A DNA stretch of 8,300 nt from an uncultured bacterium (GTDB lineage: Bacteria > Armatimonadota > Zipacnadia > Zipacnadales > Zipacnadaceae), in NCBI GenBank assembly GCA_937928475.1, contig CALFVE010000337.1, forward strand, positions 1-8,300, given 5' to 3'. Positions 1-6,735 of this stretch are shown here, one piece after another. The position numbers and the translations under genes were made by a program. Position 1 is the first letter of the stretch. Each line of letters opens with the position of its first letter. The notes under the pieces are model-generated. The model was not told the origin of the DNA. It made no database searches and saw only the letters and a program-made list of their open reading frames with translations.

Positions 1-3000
1 TCCCGGGCGACGGCGTAGATGTCATACACATCGTACTTAGTCCCCGCAGGGACCTGGAAAGTCAAGAGAAACGACCGGCTCTGCCCAGAGCCGAGCGTGA
101 AGTTCTGGCTGGCGCCCTTCCAGCCCGCGGGCAGACGCAGCGAGACCTGCCCGCTGATCTCCTTGTCCTCCAGGTTGGTTACCGTTAGTCGGGCCTGCCC
201 GCTCTCCCCCGCCACCACCGGCGCTACCTTCTCCAAAGCAAGGAATGGCTCAGACCTCTCCAGCAGCAACACGGCGACGATCTCTGTAGCCGGAAGCGTG
301 AAAGCGTACTTGTCGCCTTCCATCCTGACCGGGAGGGGGTGCAGTTGGGCCTTGGCATCGTAGTACCAGGCGCTCCTCAGCGTCCCCACCCGCTCTTTGG
401 TTACCGCCACAGGACATTCTTTCTTCCCCGGATTGCAGGCCACCACTAGCGCCCCGCGGTTTCCCCCATCGTTGCGGACATAGAGTTTGGCATGCACCGC
501 CTCCTCGCCGACCTCCAGGCCCTGATCATCCATAAAACGCGAGCGGAACTGGAACTGACTGAAGCGTTGGCGGAAGGCTAGCAGGCGGGCGGCCTTCTCC
601 GGATGCTTGTCGAAGGTCCAGTCCATTGCGCCGAACTTCAGCCCGTAGACGGCGGCCAGTTCCATGTACCCCTCTGGCCACTTGCTGAAGGGGAAGCAGG
701 GCATCTCGTAGCCGTGGATCACTCCAATATTCCAGGGGCAGGTGTAGCGGTAGACCTGTGGCGCGTTGTCCGCGTAGAACAGACCCAAATCCAGGCCGGT
801 TAGATAGATGTCCCCCATGCCCTCTCCGGCGAAGATGGTTCCCGGCCGAGTCCGCCGGGCCTCGGCCTTGATCCTCCCCAGCCAATCCAGGAAGCCGTTG
901 GCCCACAATCCGTAGTCGCCGTGGCCGTGCTCCAGATTCTTGCAATCCTGGGTGCCCAGGTCGTAGAGCCCTGCGCCGTCCAGATACATGCCGTCGTTGC
1001 GATAATCCCGGCAGTACTTGTCCAGGACGATGTGGCGGTTGTACTCTTGCCACTTGGTGGCCGCCAGGCACACGTTGGCCTCACAATACACGCCGTCCGG
1101 CGAACGCAAGGCACCGTCATACAGGCGCACGCCGACCTCGGGGTAGAAGCCGGCAGGCGGCACCTCATCTTCCGGGTACATAGACAGGGGCACAATCCCA
1201 GCCCGCATCCCACCAGGGCCGCGATGGAAGGTGGGGTTGATATTAGAGGGGAGGTTGTAAGAGATAAACCGATGCCCCATCTCATGGTGTTTCTGGACTC
1301 CGGCTCGGAACTCTTCCTCTGTCCCCAGCAAGCGGTGCAGGACCGGGGTGGCCCAGTAGGCTTCGCAACTGGCCATCTGCGCCCACATGGCGATAATGGG
1401 GAAAGGCGGGTCTTGCATAGTAATCCGGCGGCCGCCCTTCGGGCGACCTTTGGAAAGGTCCACAAATCGGCCGAGGTGGATCATGTGGCAGTCGGTCCAC
1501 CCCTCCACGTCACGCAGCCAATCAGGTACGTCCCGCAGTTTGGTCATCCAGGGCTCTGCCCACTCCCGGTAGCGGTCGGCGCCCCAGTGCCAGTCGCCCT
1601 CATGCACGCCGATCACTACCTCCGGCACCTGCACCGGCCCGGTGCGCTTGTTCACCAGCATCCGCTTGTCGAAGCCCAAGTTCACGTAGGTCCCCGGCTG
1701 GGAGGCGAAGCGCCAGCCGGTTTCCGTGGGTGGCAGTGGTGTGCCCCCCGCCTCTGCGCGGGGGCGGTCCTCGGCACCGTTGGAGAAGGTCAGTTCGGTG
1801 AGGCGGTATTGCTTGTCCTCACAGGCGTAGTAGAGGCCCCCGCCGGTGTCGTCCCACAGGTCCATCCAGCACATAGTGGCCATCCCCGGATAGCCCAGAG
1901 GGCGGTCCGTATAGGCGGTGCGGGGGTACTCCAGCGCCGCCGGGTACTTGGCGATGCATCCGGTCAAGATGGGGGTGACCAAGTAGTCGTCAGTGCAATC
2001 CTCGCCGATCCGCAGTCCCTTCAGAGGGAGCAGGCGTACCTGGCTGATGTCATAGACACTGTTGTTGCTGAGATTCAGCGAGAACCGCGCCAGCGCACCG
2101 TCGAGCTTGGCCTTGACGGTCGCCTGGATTGCGCCGCCCATGAGTTCGTAGGCCAGGGTCATCTCGCCCTGGGCGGGCCCAGTCACTTTCTTCAGTTCCG
2201 CCTGCCCGAAGCCAATCTCCACCACGGTCTTGAACTCCGGCCGAAAGCCAGTGAACGAAAAGAGCGGCGTCTCCGCGCTCAGGTCCATGTACTCGGTTCT
2301 GGTCACCTTGTTGCGGATGCCCACCAGCGCGCCGTTTTCCCTGGAGAAGCGCAGCTGCATGCGCTCGTTTTCCAGGATCAAGGGCGGCATTTGCTTGGCC
2401 AGGTAAGTCAGTTGCACGCGGGAGACATACGGCGGGGAGCCGTCCGCATCGGCCTCCAGTGCCAGACGAAAGGTGAGCGGCTTGTCCGCCGGAACCGCCG
2501 ACAAGTCCCCGCCCGGGGGTAACGGCTGCCAGGTGCGCCCGCCGTCCGTGGAATAAGAAACCCCCACCGTGCCCTTGCCGCCGGGGTTCTCCACAGTTAG
2601 CGCTCCCCACCTCACGAGATTCCGACGCCAGAAGGTCTCCGTGAGCGCTTCGCCACGCGTTGGGGCGGTCGAAGCAGCCGCTGTGCCTCCCAGACCCTGG
2701 GGGCGGAAGGCCGCATCCTTCACCAGCAGCACCTTATCTACCCCGGCGCCTCCGCACCAACCCGCCGGGGTGAGATTCCAAGAGTGCTTCCCCGCGGCCA
2801 GTTCATAGGTAGGGCCCTTAGTCCAGATCCACTGGTTGAGCACCTCGCCCTGGCTGTCGGTGATGATGTGCGTCTCCCCGCCGTCCATGTTCTCAGAGTG
2901 ATTCCAGTGGCCCTGGAGCGGGAATGATCCTCGGTACCAGGCGGTGTAGGCGCCCGGCTCCTTGATCTCGAAGTGGAACTCCAAGTGATCCACGTGCGCC

Positions 3001-3272
3001 AGGTACAAGCCACCGGAGGCCTCGGGATGAGCGGCGAACCGCCCCTTGCCCGGCGTGAAGCGAATAACCGAGGCCCGCTCCGCTTCCAGCCACAGGGGAT
3101 TTCCGCCCTCCTGGGCGTACTCATAGGTAGGCCGCAGCGCGCCGTTGCTGGTGTCGAGGTTGGTGGCCTGGGCGAAGCCGAGGGTGGCCACACGCTCCTG
3201 GGTCTCCGCAGACACTGAAAGAGCACAGGACAACAGTGCAAGCAGGATGACTACGAATGCGGGCCTGAGCAT
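1..3272 (-). CDS. Secreted multi-domain glycosidase-like protein (DUF6259-like), 3' end outside window
   Basis: The frame has no stop for 1090 codons from ATG at 3272 to the left edge, so the gene is partial at its 3' end. GGAGG at 3281-3285 lies 8 nt before this ATG. Residues 1-22 are a Sec signal peptide (Arg3, hydrophobic core, VSA before Glu23). An LLSC lipobox ending at Cys16 would also fit, so a lipoprotein is possible. Domains by eye: about 60-186, a CBM35/CBM6-like beta-sandwich starting LEAE; 192-295, an Ig-like stretch with one Asp-box, STDGGRTW (241-248); 297-555, a large beta-sandwich; about 556-915, a (beta/alpha)-barrel containing GDWHWGADRYREW (559-571), MYLDGAG with Asp765, and FAGEG with Glu817; 916-1005, a beta domain; 1012-1090, a NEW3-like domain. 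Asp765 and Glu817 sit where a nucleophile and acid/base pair would be expected, but this is inference. The family assignment (DUF6259-type) is from memory and the substrate is unknown. It probably acts outside the cytoplasm on glycans. Confidence 0.85.
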   Translation of the reverse strand, partial: MLRPAFVVILLALLSCALSVSAETQERVATLGFAQATNLDTSNGALRPTYEYAQEGGNPLWLEAERASVIRFTPGKGRFAAHPEASGGLYLAHVDHLEFHFEIKEPGAYTAWYRGSFPLQGHWNHSENMDGGETHIITDSQGEVLNQWIWTKGPTYELAAGKHSWNLTPAGWCGGAGVDKVLLVKDAAFRPQGLGGTAAASTAPTRGEALTETFWRRNLVRWGALTVENPGGKGTVGVSYSTDGGRTWQPLPPGGDLSAVPADKPLTFRLALEADADGSPPYVSRVQLTYLAKQMPPLILENERMQLRFSRENGALVGIRNKVTRTEYMDLSAETPLFSFTGFRPEFKTVVEIGFGQAELKKVTGPAQGEMTLAYELMGGAIQATVKAKLDGALARFSLNLSNNSVYDISQVRLLPLKGLRIGEDCTDDYLVTPILTGCIAKYPAALEYPRTAYTDRPLGYPGMATMCWMDLWDDTGGGLYYACEDKQYRLTELTFSNGAEDRPRAEAGGTPLPPTETGWRFASQPGTYVNLGFDKRMLVNKRTGPVQVPEVVIGVHEGDWHWGADRYREWAEPWMTKLRDVPDWLRDVEGWTDCHMIHLGRFVDLSKGRPKGGRRITMQDPPFPIIAMWAQMASCEAYWATPVLHRLLGTEEEFRAGVQKHHEMGHRFISYNLPSNINPTFHRGPGGMRAGIVPLSMYPEDEVPPAGFYPEVGVRLYDGALRSPDGVYCEANVCLAATKWQEYNRHIVLDKYCRDYRNDGMYLDGAGLYDLGTQDCKNLEHGHGDYGLWANGFLDWLGRIKAEARRTRPGTIFAGEGMGDIYLTGLDLGLFYADNAPQVYRYTCPWNIGVIHGYEMPCFPFSKWPEGYMELAAVYGLKFGAMDWTFDKHPEKAARLLAFRQRFSQFQFRSRFMDDQGLEVGEEAVHAKLYVRNDGGNRGALVVACNPGKKECPVAVTKERVGTLRSAWYYDAKAQLHPLPVRMEGDKYAFTLPATEIVAVLLLERSEPFLALEKVAPVVAGESGQARLTVTNLEDKEISGQVSLRLPAGWKGASQNFTLGSGQSRSFLLTFQVPAGTKYDVYDIYAVAR

Positions 3273-3280
3273 TTGAGTGG

Positions 3281-3285
3281 CCTCC
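3281..3285 (-). promoter_or_regulatory. Shine-Dalgarno GGAGG for the secreted glycosidase-like gene
   Basis: The minus strand reads GGAGG followed by CCACTCAA and then ATG at 3272. The 8-nt spacing is ideal. It fixes the start so that translation begins directly with the signal peptide, and excludes the shorter frames nearby. Confidence 0.8.
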
Positions 3286-3492
3286 GTGGGTCGGTGCTTG
3301 GCGGGAAAACTTCGCGCCTTTGTGGTTCCCGGCTAGTTTACTGCGGCATCATTCTCTTCCAGAGCGCGGCGCATCCTCCCACAGGCAGCCGGACAGACCT
3401 GGCATGTGACTGGAGAAGTCGTGCGGCTGTCCACCTAGTTCTCGCCTCTGCTTCCCTTTTCCTCTGTGGCTTGGTAGACTAAGAGCCAGTTC

Positions 3493-3505
3493 GCACCTAA
3501 GGTGC
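3493..3505. promoter_or_regulatory. Operator-like 13-bp palindrome GCACCTaAGGTGC
   Basis: Two perfect 6-bp inverted arms surround a single central A, about 112 bp before the glycosyltransferase ATG and about 220 bp upstream of the divergent gene. The one-base spacer makes an RNA hairpin impossible, so a dimeric repressor or activator site is the more natural reading. A perfect palindrome of this length could also occur by chance in GC-rich DNA, and no second copy was seen in this intergenic region. Confidence 0.25.
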
Positions 3506-3604
3506 CTCGACGGAAGCGCGAAATATCCATCTCTTGTCGGGTCTCGTCGCATACCTGTCGTCAGAAGTGGCACGAGATGGTATCGTCAATCCCCGACGTC
3601 TGTG

Positions 3605-3610
3605 GGAGGT
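3605..3610 (+). promoter_or_regulatory. Shine-Dalgarno GGAGGT for the glycosyltransferase gene; decides the start
   Basis: GGAGGT lies 6 nt before the ATG at 3617. An in-frame GTG at 3602 would start five codons earlier, but it overlaps this site and has no ribosome binding site of its own, so ATG 3617 is preferred. Confidence 0.75.
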
Positions 3611-3616
3611 CGCCGT

Positions 3617-5143
3617 ATGCTCTTGCGGCTAATTCTTGTAGGCTACGCGGTCTTGTTACTCATTGTGGTGTGTCTGTCGGTCGGATATCTTGCTGTTTTT
3701 CACGAGGGGCTCGGTGGGAGTGCCGAAGAAGGGACGGACTGGGGGAACCTAAGACTACTGTTGATCGGCCTGGGGCTGGGAATTCCAGCATTCGTCTTAC
3801 TGCAACGAGTCCGCGTGCCCGAGTTTCGAGCAGCGCACGTCCGCGGTGTGCTTGCGGTCATTTTGCTTATGGCCGCTGCAACCCGTGTCCTTTGGTTGGT
3901 TCTGGTTCCTACGGACCAGCGGAGTGACTACCGGGTGTACCACTTGATGGCAGTGGGACTTGCGACCCAAGGAGTGTTCAGCCGCCCCGGGGTGGACGAG
4001 ACACCCGCCTCCGTGACTACAAGACCTCTGGAGCCCACTGCCTACACCATGCCAGGCTACCCTGTGCTACTCGCAGCGGGGTACCGAGTGTTCGGTCCAA
4101 GCGAGGCCTGGGGATACGCCCTGAACATCATGCTGCTATTGGGCATGCAACTGGCTCTCTTCTATTCAATAGGACGCTCCGCCAGCCCGGCATGGGGCCT
4201 CTTCGCCGCGGCCGCCGTCGGGGTACACCCCTCCCTGGTCACCGCCACGTCAGCCCTCGGCACCGATCTCGCAGGGAGCGCACTGCTAGTCGTCTCTGCT
4301 GCGCTTCTTCTGCGCTCGTTGACACAGTCGGGCGCGGGCGCCTGGTTAGCGGCCGGTGGGTCCGGGCTCAGCCTCGGGGCGGCTATTCATTGCCGACCCT
4401 TCCTGCTCGCCCTTGGGCCCCTCTGGCTGCTAGGCCTGTGCCTGCGTCCAAGTTCAACGCAGAGTTTGAGGCCAACGAAGCTCCCGGCTGCCGCTGCATT
4501 CTTCCTGGCGCTTAGCGCGACGCTCGTCCCCTGGTATGTTCGAAATTGCCTGGTCTTTGGTCAGCCCTTGTTCACAACCACCGCGAACTCGTTCGCCTTG
4601 TTCATTGACAACATAGAGGAATTCTCCGATCCGGGAGGGAGATTTGGGCCGCAGATCGCCGAGAAAGACGAGATCAAGGCTGCCGCCGTCGCCAGGTACC
4701 AAGCCCGAGCGTGGATCGCCGCCCATCCTAAGCGCTTTATCTTCCGGGGCGCTCGTCGCATAGGCATGACGTTTGCGACTGATCAAGGATTGCTGGGCTG
4801 GATTGGTACTGTTGGCCCACGCGAGGCGCCTCGCGAAAATTTGGGCAAACGGGCACGCAGCCTCATCACTGCCGTGTGCAACGTCTGGTGGGGCATCTTG
4901 GTAGGGGCTTTGTTGACCGGCCTGTGGACTGTCGCAACACAAGGGCCTCCGTCACGAACGCTCGATTGGCCGTCTGCGGCATTCTTAGCCGTCGGGCTGT
5001 TCGTCCTTCTGCTTACCATGGCCGCGGTCTTCGTAGCCGTGGCCCATCCCCGCTACCACATAACATGGACTCCCTTCGCATATGCAGCGCTGGCCGTCAT
5101 CCTAGGGACGCTCTGCCCTGACAAGCCCAAACAGTGCGCGTGA
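3617..5143 (+). CDS. GT-C fold integral membrane glycosyltransferase, GT39/PMT_2-like
   Basis: This 508-residue polytopic protein starts at ATG 3617 behind GGAGGT. Roughly 11-13 hydrophobic segments are visible, for example 4-26, 46-63, 76-97, 165-185, 190-208, 215-235, 262-277, 288-306, 424-440, 452-475 and 484-499. The first large external loop has RSDYRVY with Asp104, the position of the catalytic acid in ArnT/PMT-type enzymes. It is followed by YTMPGYPVLLAAGYRVFG (143-160), the usual P-G-Y-P-hydrophobic-Y-x-x-FG signature. Later come PWYVRN..FGQPLF (305-319) and HPRY (477-480) before the last helix, also typical of the family. Such enzymes move a sugar from a polyprenyl-phosphate donor to a lipid, glycan or protein on the outer face of the cytoplasmic membrane. 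Donor and acceptor cannot be told. The gene stands alone on the plus strand and its codon use is less GC-rich at third positions than its neighbours, suggesting a separate history. Confidence 0.85.
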   Translation: MLLRLILVGYAVLLLIVVCLSVGYLAVFHEGLGGSAEEGTDWGNLRLLLIGLGLGIPAFVLLQRVRVPEFRAAHVRGVLAVILLMAAATRVLWLVLVPTDQRSDYRVYHLMAVGLATQGVFSRPGVDETPASVTTRPLEPTAYTMPGYPVLLAAGYRVFGPSEAWGYALNIMLLLGMQLALFYSIGRSASPAWGLFAAAAVGVHPSLVTATSALGTDLAGSALLVVSAALLLRSLTQSGAGAWLAAGGSGLSLGAAIHCRPFLLALGPLWLLGLCLRPSSTQSLRPTKLPAAAAFFLALSATLVPWYVRNCLVFGQPLFTTTANSFALFIDNIEEFSDPGGRFGPQIAEKDEIKAAAVARYQARAWIAAHPKRFIFRGARRIGMTFATDQGLLGWIGTVGPREAPRENLGKRARSLITAVCNVWWGILVGALLTGLWTVATQGPPSRTLDWPSAAFLAVGLFVLLLTMAAVFVAVAHPRYHITWTPFAYAALAVILGTLCPDKPKQCA

Positions 5144-5320
5144 CTCGCCGAGCTCGTCCTGTTCCACGTTCGGAGATGGCGATCGATCCTCGGGTTACCC
5201 GGGCACGTGCGGTGGAGCAGCTAGCACACCCCGAGCCGACAGACCTCGTTCAAGGCCGCGATGCATTGCTCTTGGGTGGCACCCAAACGCGTGTTCCGGG
5301 GCGACCCTCACCCTCCCTGG
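5144..5320. other. Intergenic stretch after the glycosyltransferase gene, no intact gene
   Basis: No complete gene and no intrinsic terminator with a T-run is visible after the stop at 5141-5143. Small palindromes occur (CGAGCTCG at 5149-5156, CGGGTTACCCG at 5191-5201, TTGGGT/ACCCAA arms at 5272-5286), none followed by T residues. On the minus strand a short coding-like frame ends with TAG at 5223-5221. It may be further gene debris. Confidence 0.5.
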
Positions 5321-5585
5321 TCAATCCCGGATATCGTCAAACCAGGCTGTGGCCTTGTCCCCGGTGGAGTTGGTCAGCACCATCTCATAGGGCACGTCAA
5401 TGTCGGCAGAGAGGAATGCGGCCTCAAGACTCTGGCACCCTCCCACCGGCCCCTACAGCTTCGGCCCCAGGTTCACGCGCACCTCCCGCTGCTTATCGCG
5501 CGCGCCCCAGGAACACAGGTTCATCCCCACGCCGGGAACGGTGGCGCTCCGCTCGGGCGCGGCTGGGTTGCCTGTGCGCCTTGGC
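5321..5585 (-). pseudogene. Decayed C-terminal end of a carbohydrate-binding beta-sandwich protein
   Basis: On the minus strand one frame reads protein-like text on both sides of an in-frame TAG at 5455-5453. Before the stop come MNLCSWGARDKQREVRVNL and GPKL (from about 5524). After it come CQSLEAAFLSADIDVPYEMV, LTNSTGD and ATAWFDDIRD, then TGA at 5323-5321. The ending A-x-W-F-D-D-I-R is typical of the last strand of CBM4/9-like and related jelly-roll domains. The stretch GCQSLEA looks like the usual G-W-Q-x-L-E-A strand with TGG changed to TGC. An internal stop, a lost aromatic residue, no start codon with a ribosome binding site, and abutment against the oxidoreductase stop all suggest a 3' gene fragment, probably from an exported glycan-active protein. 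Recoded TAG, or a sequencing error in an intact tail, is less likely. The left limit is clear; the upstream limit is approximate. Confidence 0.45.
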
Positions 5586-5591
5586 TCAGTC

Positions 5592-6653
5592 TCATACGAA
5601 CACCGGCACCTCCAGGCGCTCGCCCCCGTGCAGGGCCGACTGGTGCGCGAGCAATCCGGGCACCGACATCTCCAGCGCCTGCTTGATGCCGATCGGGGGC
5701 GGCGTGTCCTCAATGATGCTGCGCAGGAAGTCGGAGACCATCGCGTATTCGGCCGTCCCGTGGCCGCCTTGGGCGGCCCAGGCAGGAACGTGTGAGTGCC
5801 GGGTGTCCAGCGGAATCCGAATCATGCTGCGCAGGTGCGGGACCTCCTCGAAGAAGGCCCAGGTCGTCCCGAAGGGGTGGTCGGGCCCGCGCGTGGTCTC
5901 CAAGCAGCCTTTGGTGCCGTAGATCGAATAGTAGTGGAAGGCCGGCTCGCGCCGCAGGGAGAACCCGCACAGGATCTTGATGACCGCGCCGGAGGAGGTG
6001 TGCAGCAGGGCAACTTCCATGTCGGGAGCGGGGAAGCGCGGGTCCACCCGCGAGCCGGTGTGCATCCCGCAGGTGGCCACCACTCGGTCGCCTTCCATGC
6101 TCAAGAGCGGCCCCAGGCTGTGCGTGCAGTAGTGGATGGGGGGAATGAAGGCGCGCCAGGTAAGTTCGCCCTCCGGGGTCTGGCGTAGCGCGGGGAGCGA
6201 GTGGATGTATTCGGCTTCGGCGTACATGATTTTGCCGATGCGCCCCTGCCGGATCATCTCCCGCCATGATTCCAGGAAGGCCCAGTAGTTACAGTTTTCG
6301 GCCAACATGTACTTGCCCGGACCAGCCAGGGCTGCCTCCGCGAGGAGCGGGCACTCCTCCAGGCTGTTGGCCGCCGGAACTTCGCTGAGCACATGACAGC
6401 CCTTGCGCAGCGCCGCCACACTCATCGGCACGTGGAACTCCGGCGGGGTGGCGACAACGACAATGTCTAGGTCTTCCTCCAGAAAGGTTTCGAAGTCGTC
6501 GTACACGCGAGGCAGCGCGTACTGTTGGGCCGCTCGGTCCGCGAGTTCCCGATTGCGGTCGCAGATTGCCACTACCTGGCACTCGGGCAGCCGCGACATG
6601 ACCGAAACAAAGCCTACGCCTCTTCCCGCACCGACTACTCCGACCTTGAGCAT
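5592..6653 (-). CDS. Gfo/Idh/MocA family NAD(P)-dependent oxidoreductase with EVP motif
   Basis: This complete 353-residue protein starts at ATG 6653 behind GGGAGGA (6661-6667) and ends with TGA at 5594-5592. The N-terminus is a Rossmann fold: VGVVGAGRGVG (4-14) binds the dinucleotide, AICDRN (29-34) ends the second strand with the acidic residue that contacts the adenosine ribose, and VVVATPP (65-71) precedes the substrate side. The family motif EKP is replaced by EVP (91-93, in SEVPAA), so the usual Lys is missing. The C-terminal alpha/beta sheet domain has AENCNYW (118-124), AEAEYIHSL (145-153), CTHSLGPL (176-183, candidate catalytic His178) and YGTKG (245-249). EVPAA, ENC-Y and Y-I-H-x-L recall GH109-type members that cleave glycosides by an NAD-dependent mechanism, but this protein is shorter and has no Tat signal, so it is cytoplasmic. 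It may equally be an ordinary sugar or inositol dehydrogenase. It lies 82 bp after the barrel-protein gene and is probably its operon partner. Confidence 0.9.
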   Translation of the reverse strand: MLKVGVVGAGRGVGFVSVMSRLPECQVVAICDRNRELADRAAQQYALPRVYDDFETFLEEDLDIVVVATPPEFHVPMSVAALRKGCHVLSEVPAANSLEECPLLAEAALAGPGKYMLAENCNYWAFLESWREMIRQGRIGKIMYAEAEYIHSLPALRQTPEGELTWRAFIPPIHYCTHSLGPLLSMEGDRVVATCGMHTGSRVDPRFPAPDMEVALLHTSSGAVIKILCGFSLRREPAFHYYSIYGTKGCLETTRGPDHPFGTTWAFFEEVPHLRSMIRIPLDTRHSHVPAWAAQGGHGTAEYAMVSDFLRSIIEDTPPPIGIKQALEMSVPGLLAHQSALHGGERLEVPVFV

Positions 6654-6660
6654 GGGCCTA

Positions 6661-6667
6661 TCCTCCC
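6661..6667 (-). promoter_or_regulatory. Shine-Dalgarno GGGAGGA for the oxidoreductase gene
   Basis: The minus strand reads GGGAGGA ending 7 nt before ATG 6653. The spacing is near optimal and confirms the start immediately before the Rossmann strand (MLKVGVVG). Confidence 0.8.
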
Positions 6668-6712
6668 GTGCAGCGACCTGCGCCTGGGCGCCGGTCGGCA
6701 GCGCATGGCATG

Positions 6713-6732
6713 GCCGGGCGGGCTCTCCCGGC
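6713..6732 (-). other. GC-rich stem-loop just after the barrel-protein stop codon
   Basis: GCCGGG (6713-6718) and CCCGGC (6727-6732) form a 6-bp all-GC stem with an 8-nt loop, starting 3 nt past the TAA at 6738-6736. No T-run follows on the minus strand, so it is not a standard terminator. It could protect the upstream message's 3' end or reduce readthrough into the oxidoreductase gene. In DNA this GC-rich, a chance stem is also possible. Confidence 0.3.
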
Positions 6733-6735
6733 GGC

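Larger units (their letters stand above)
3273..3616. other. Divergent intergenic region between the secreted-protein gene and the glycosyltransferase gene
   Basis: These 344 bp separate two head-to-head genes and must carry the promoters of both. Besides the two ribosome binding sites and a 13-bp palindrome at 3493-3505, I see nothing definite. Candidate -10-like hexamers exist, such as TAGACT near 3475 (plus) and TAAACT near 3340 (minus), but neither has a convincing -35 partner. The short open frames here lack ribosome binding sites and coding character. No tRNA, riboswitch or terminator is recognisable. Confidence 0.6.

Noticed and set aside
921..2522. 533-codon open frame on the plus strand
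   Set aside because: It is antisense to the secreted glycosidase-like gene, whose frame shows clear domains. The plus-strand translation is rich in H, G, V and R without motifs, and has no ribosome binding site. It is a high-GC shadow frame.
3349..3573. 74-codon minus-strand frame in the intergenic region
   Set aside because: No ribosome binding site, no recognisable motif, and composition unlike the real genes.
3602..3616. Alternative GTG start of the glycosyltransferase
   Set aside because: The GTG overlaps the GGAGGT that serves ATG 3617 and has no ribosome binding site of its own.
5272..5286. TTGGGT-GGC-ACCCAA hairpin as a terminator
   Set aside because: The stem is only 6 bp with a 3-nt loop and no T-run on either strand.
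5134..5922. 262-codon plus-strand frame overlapping the glycosyltransferase stop
   Set aside because: It starts with GTG without a ribosome binding site, is rich in Arg, Pro and Ser, and runs antisense to the oxidoreductase gene and the remnant.
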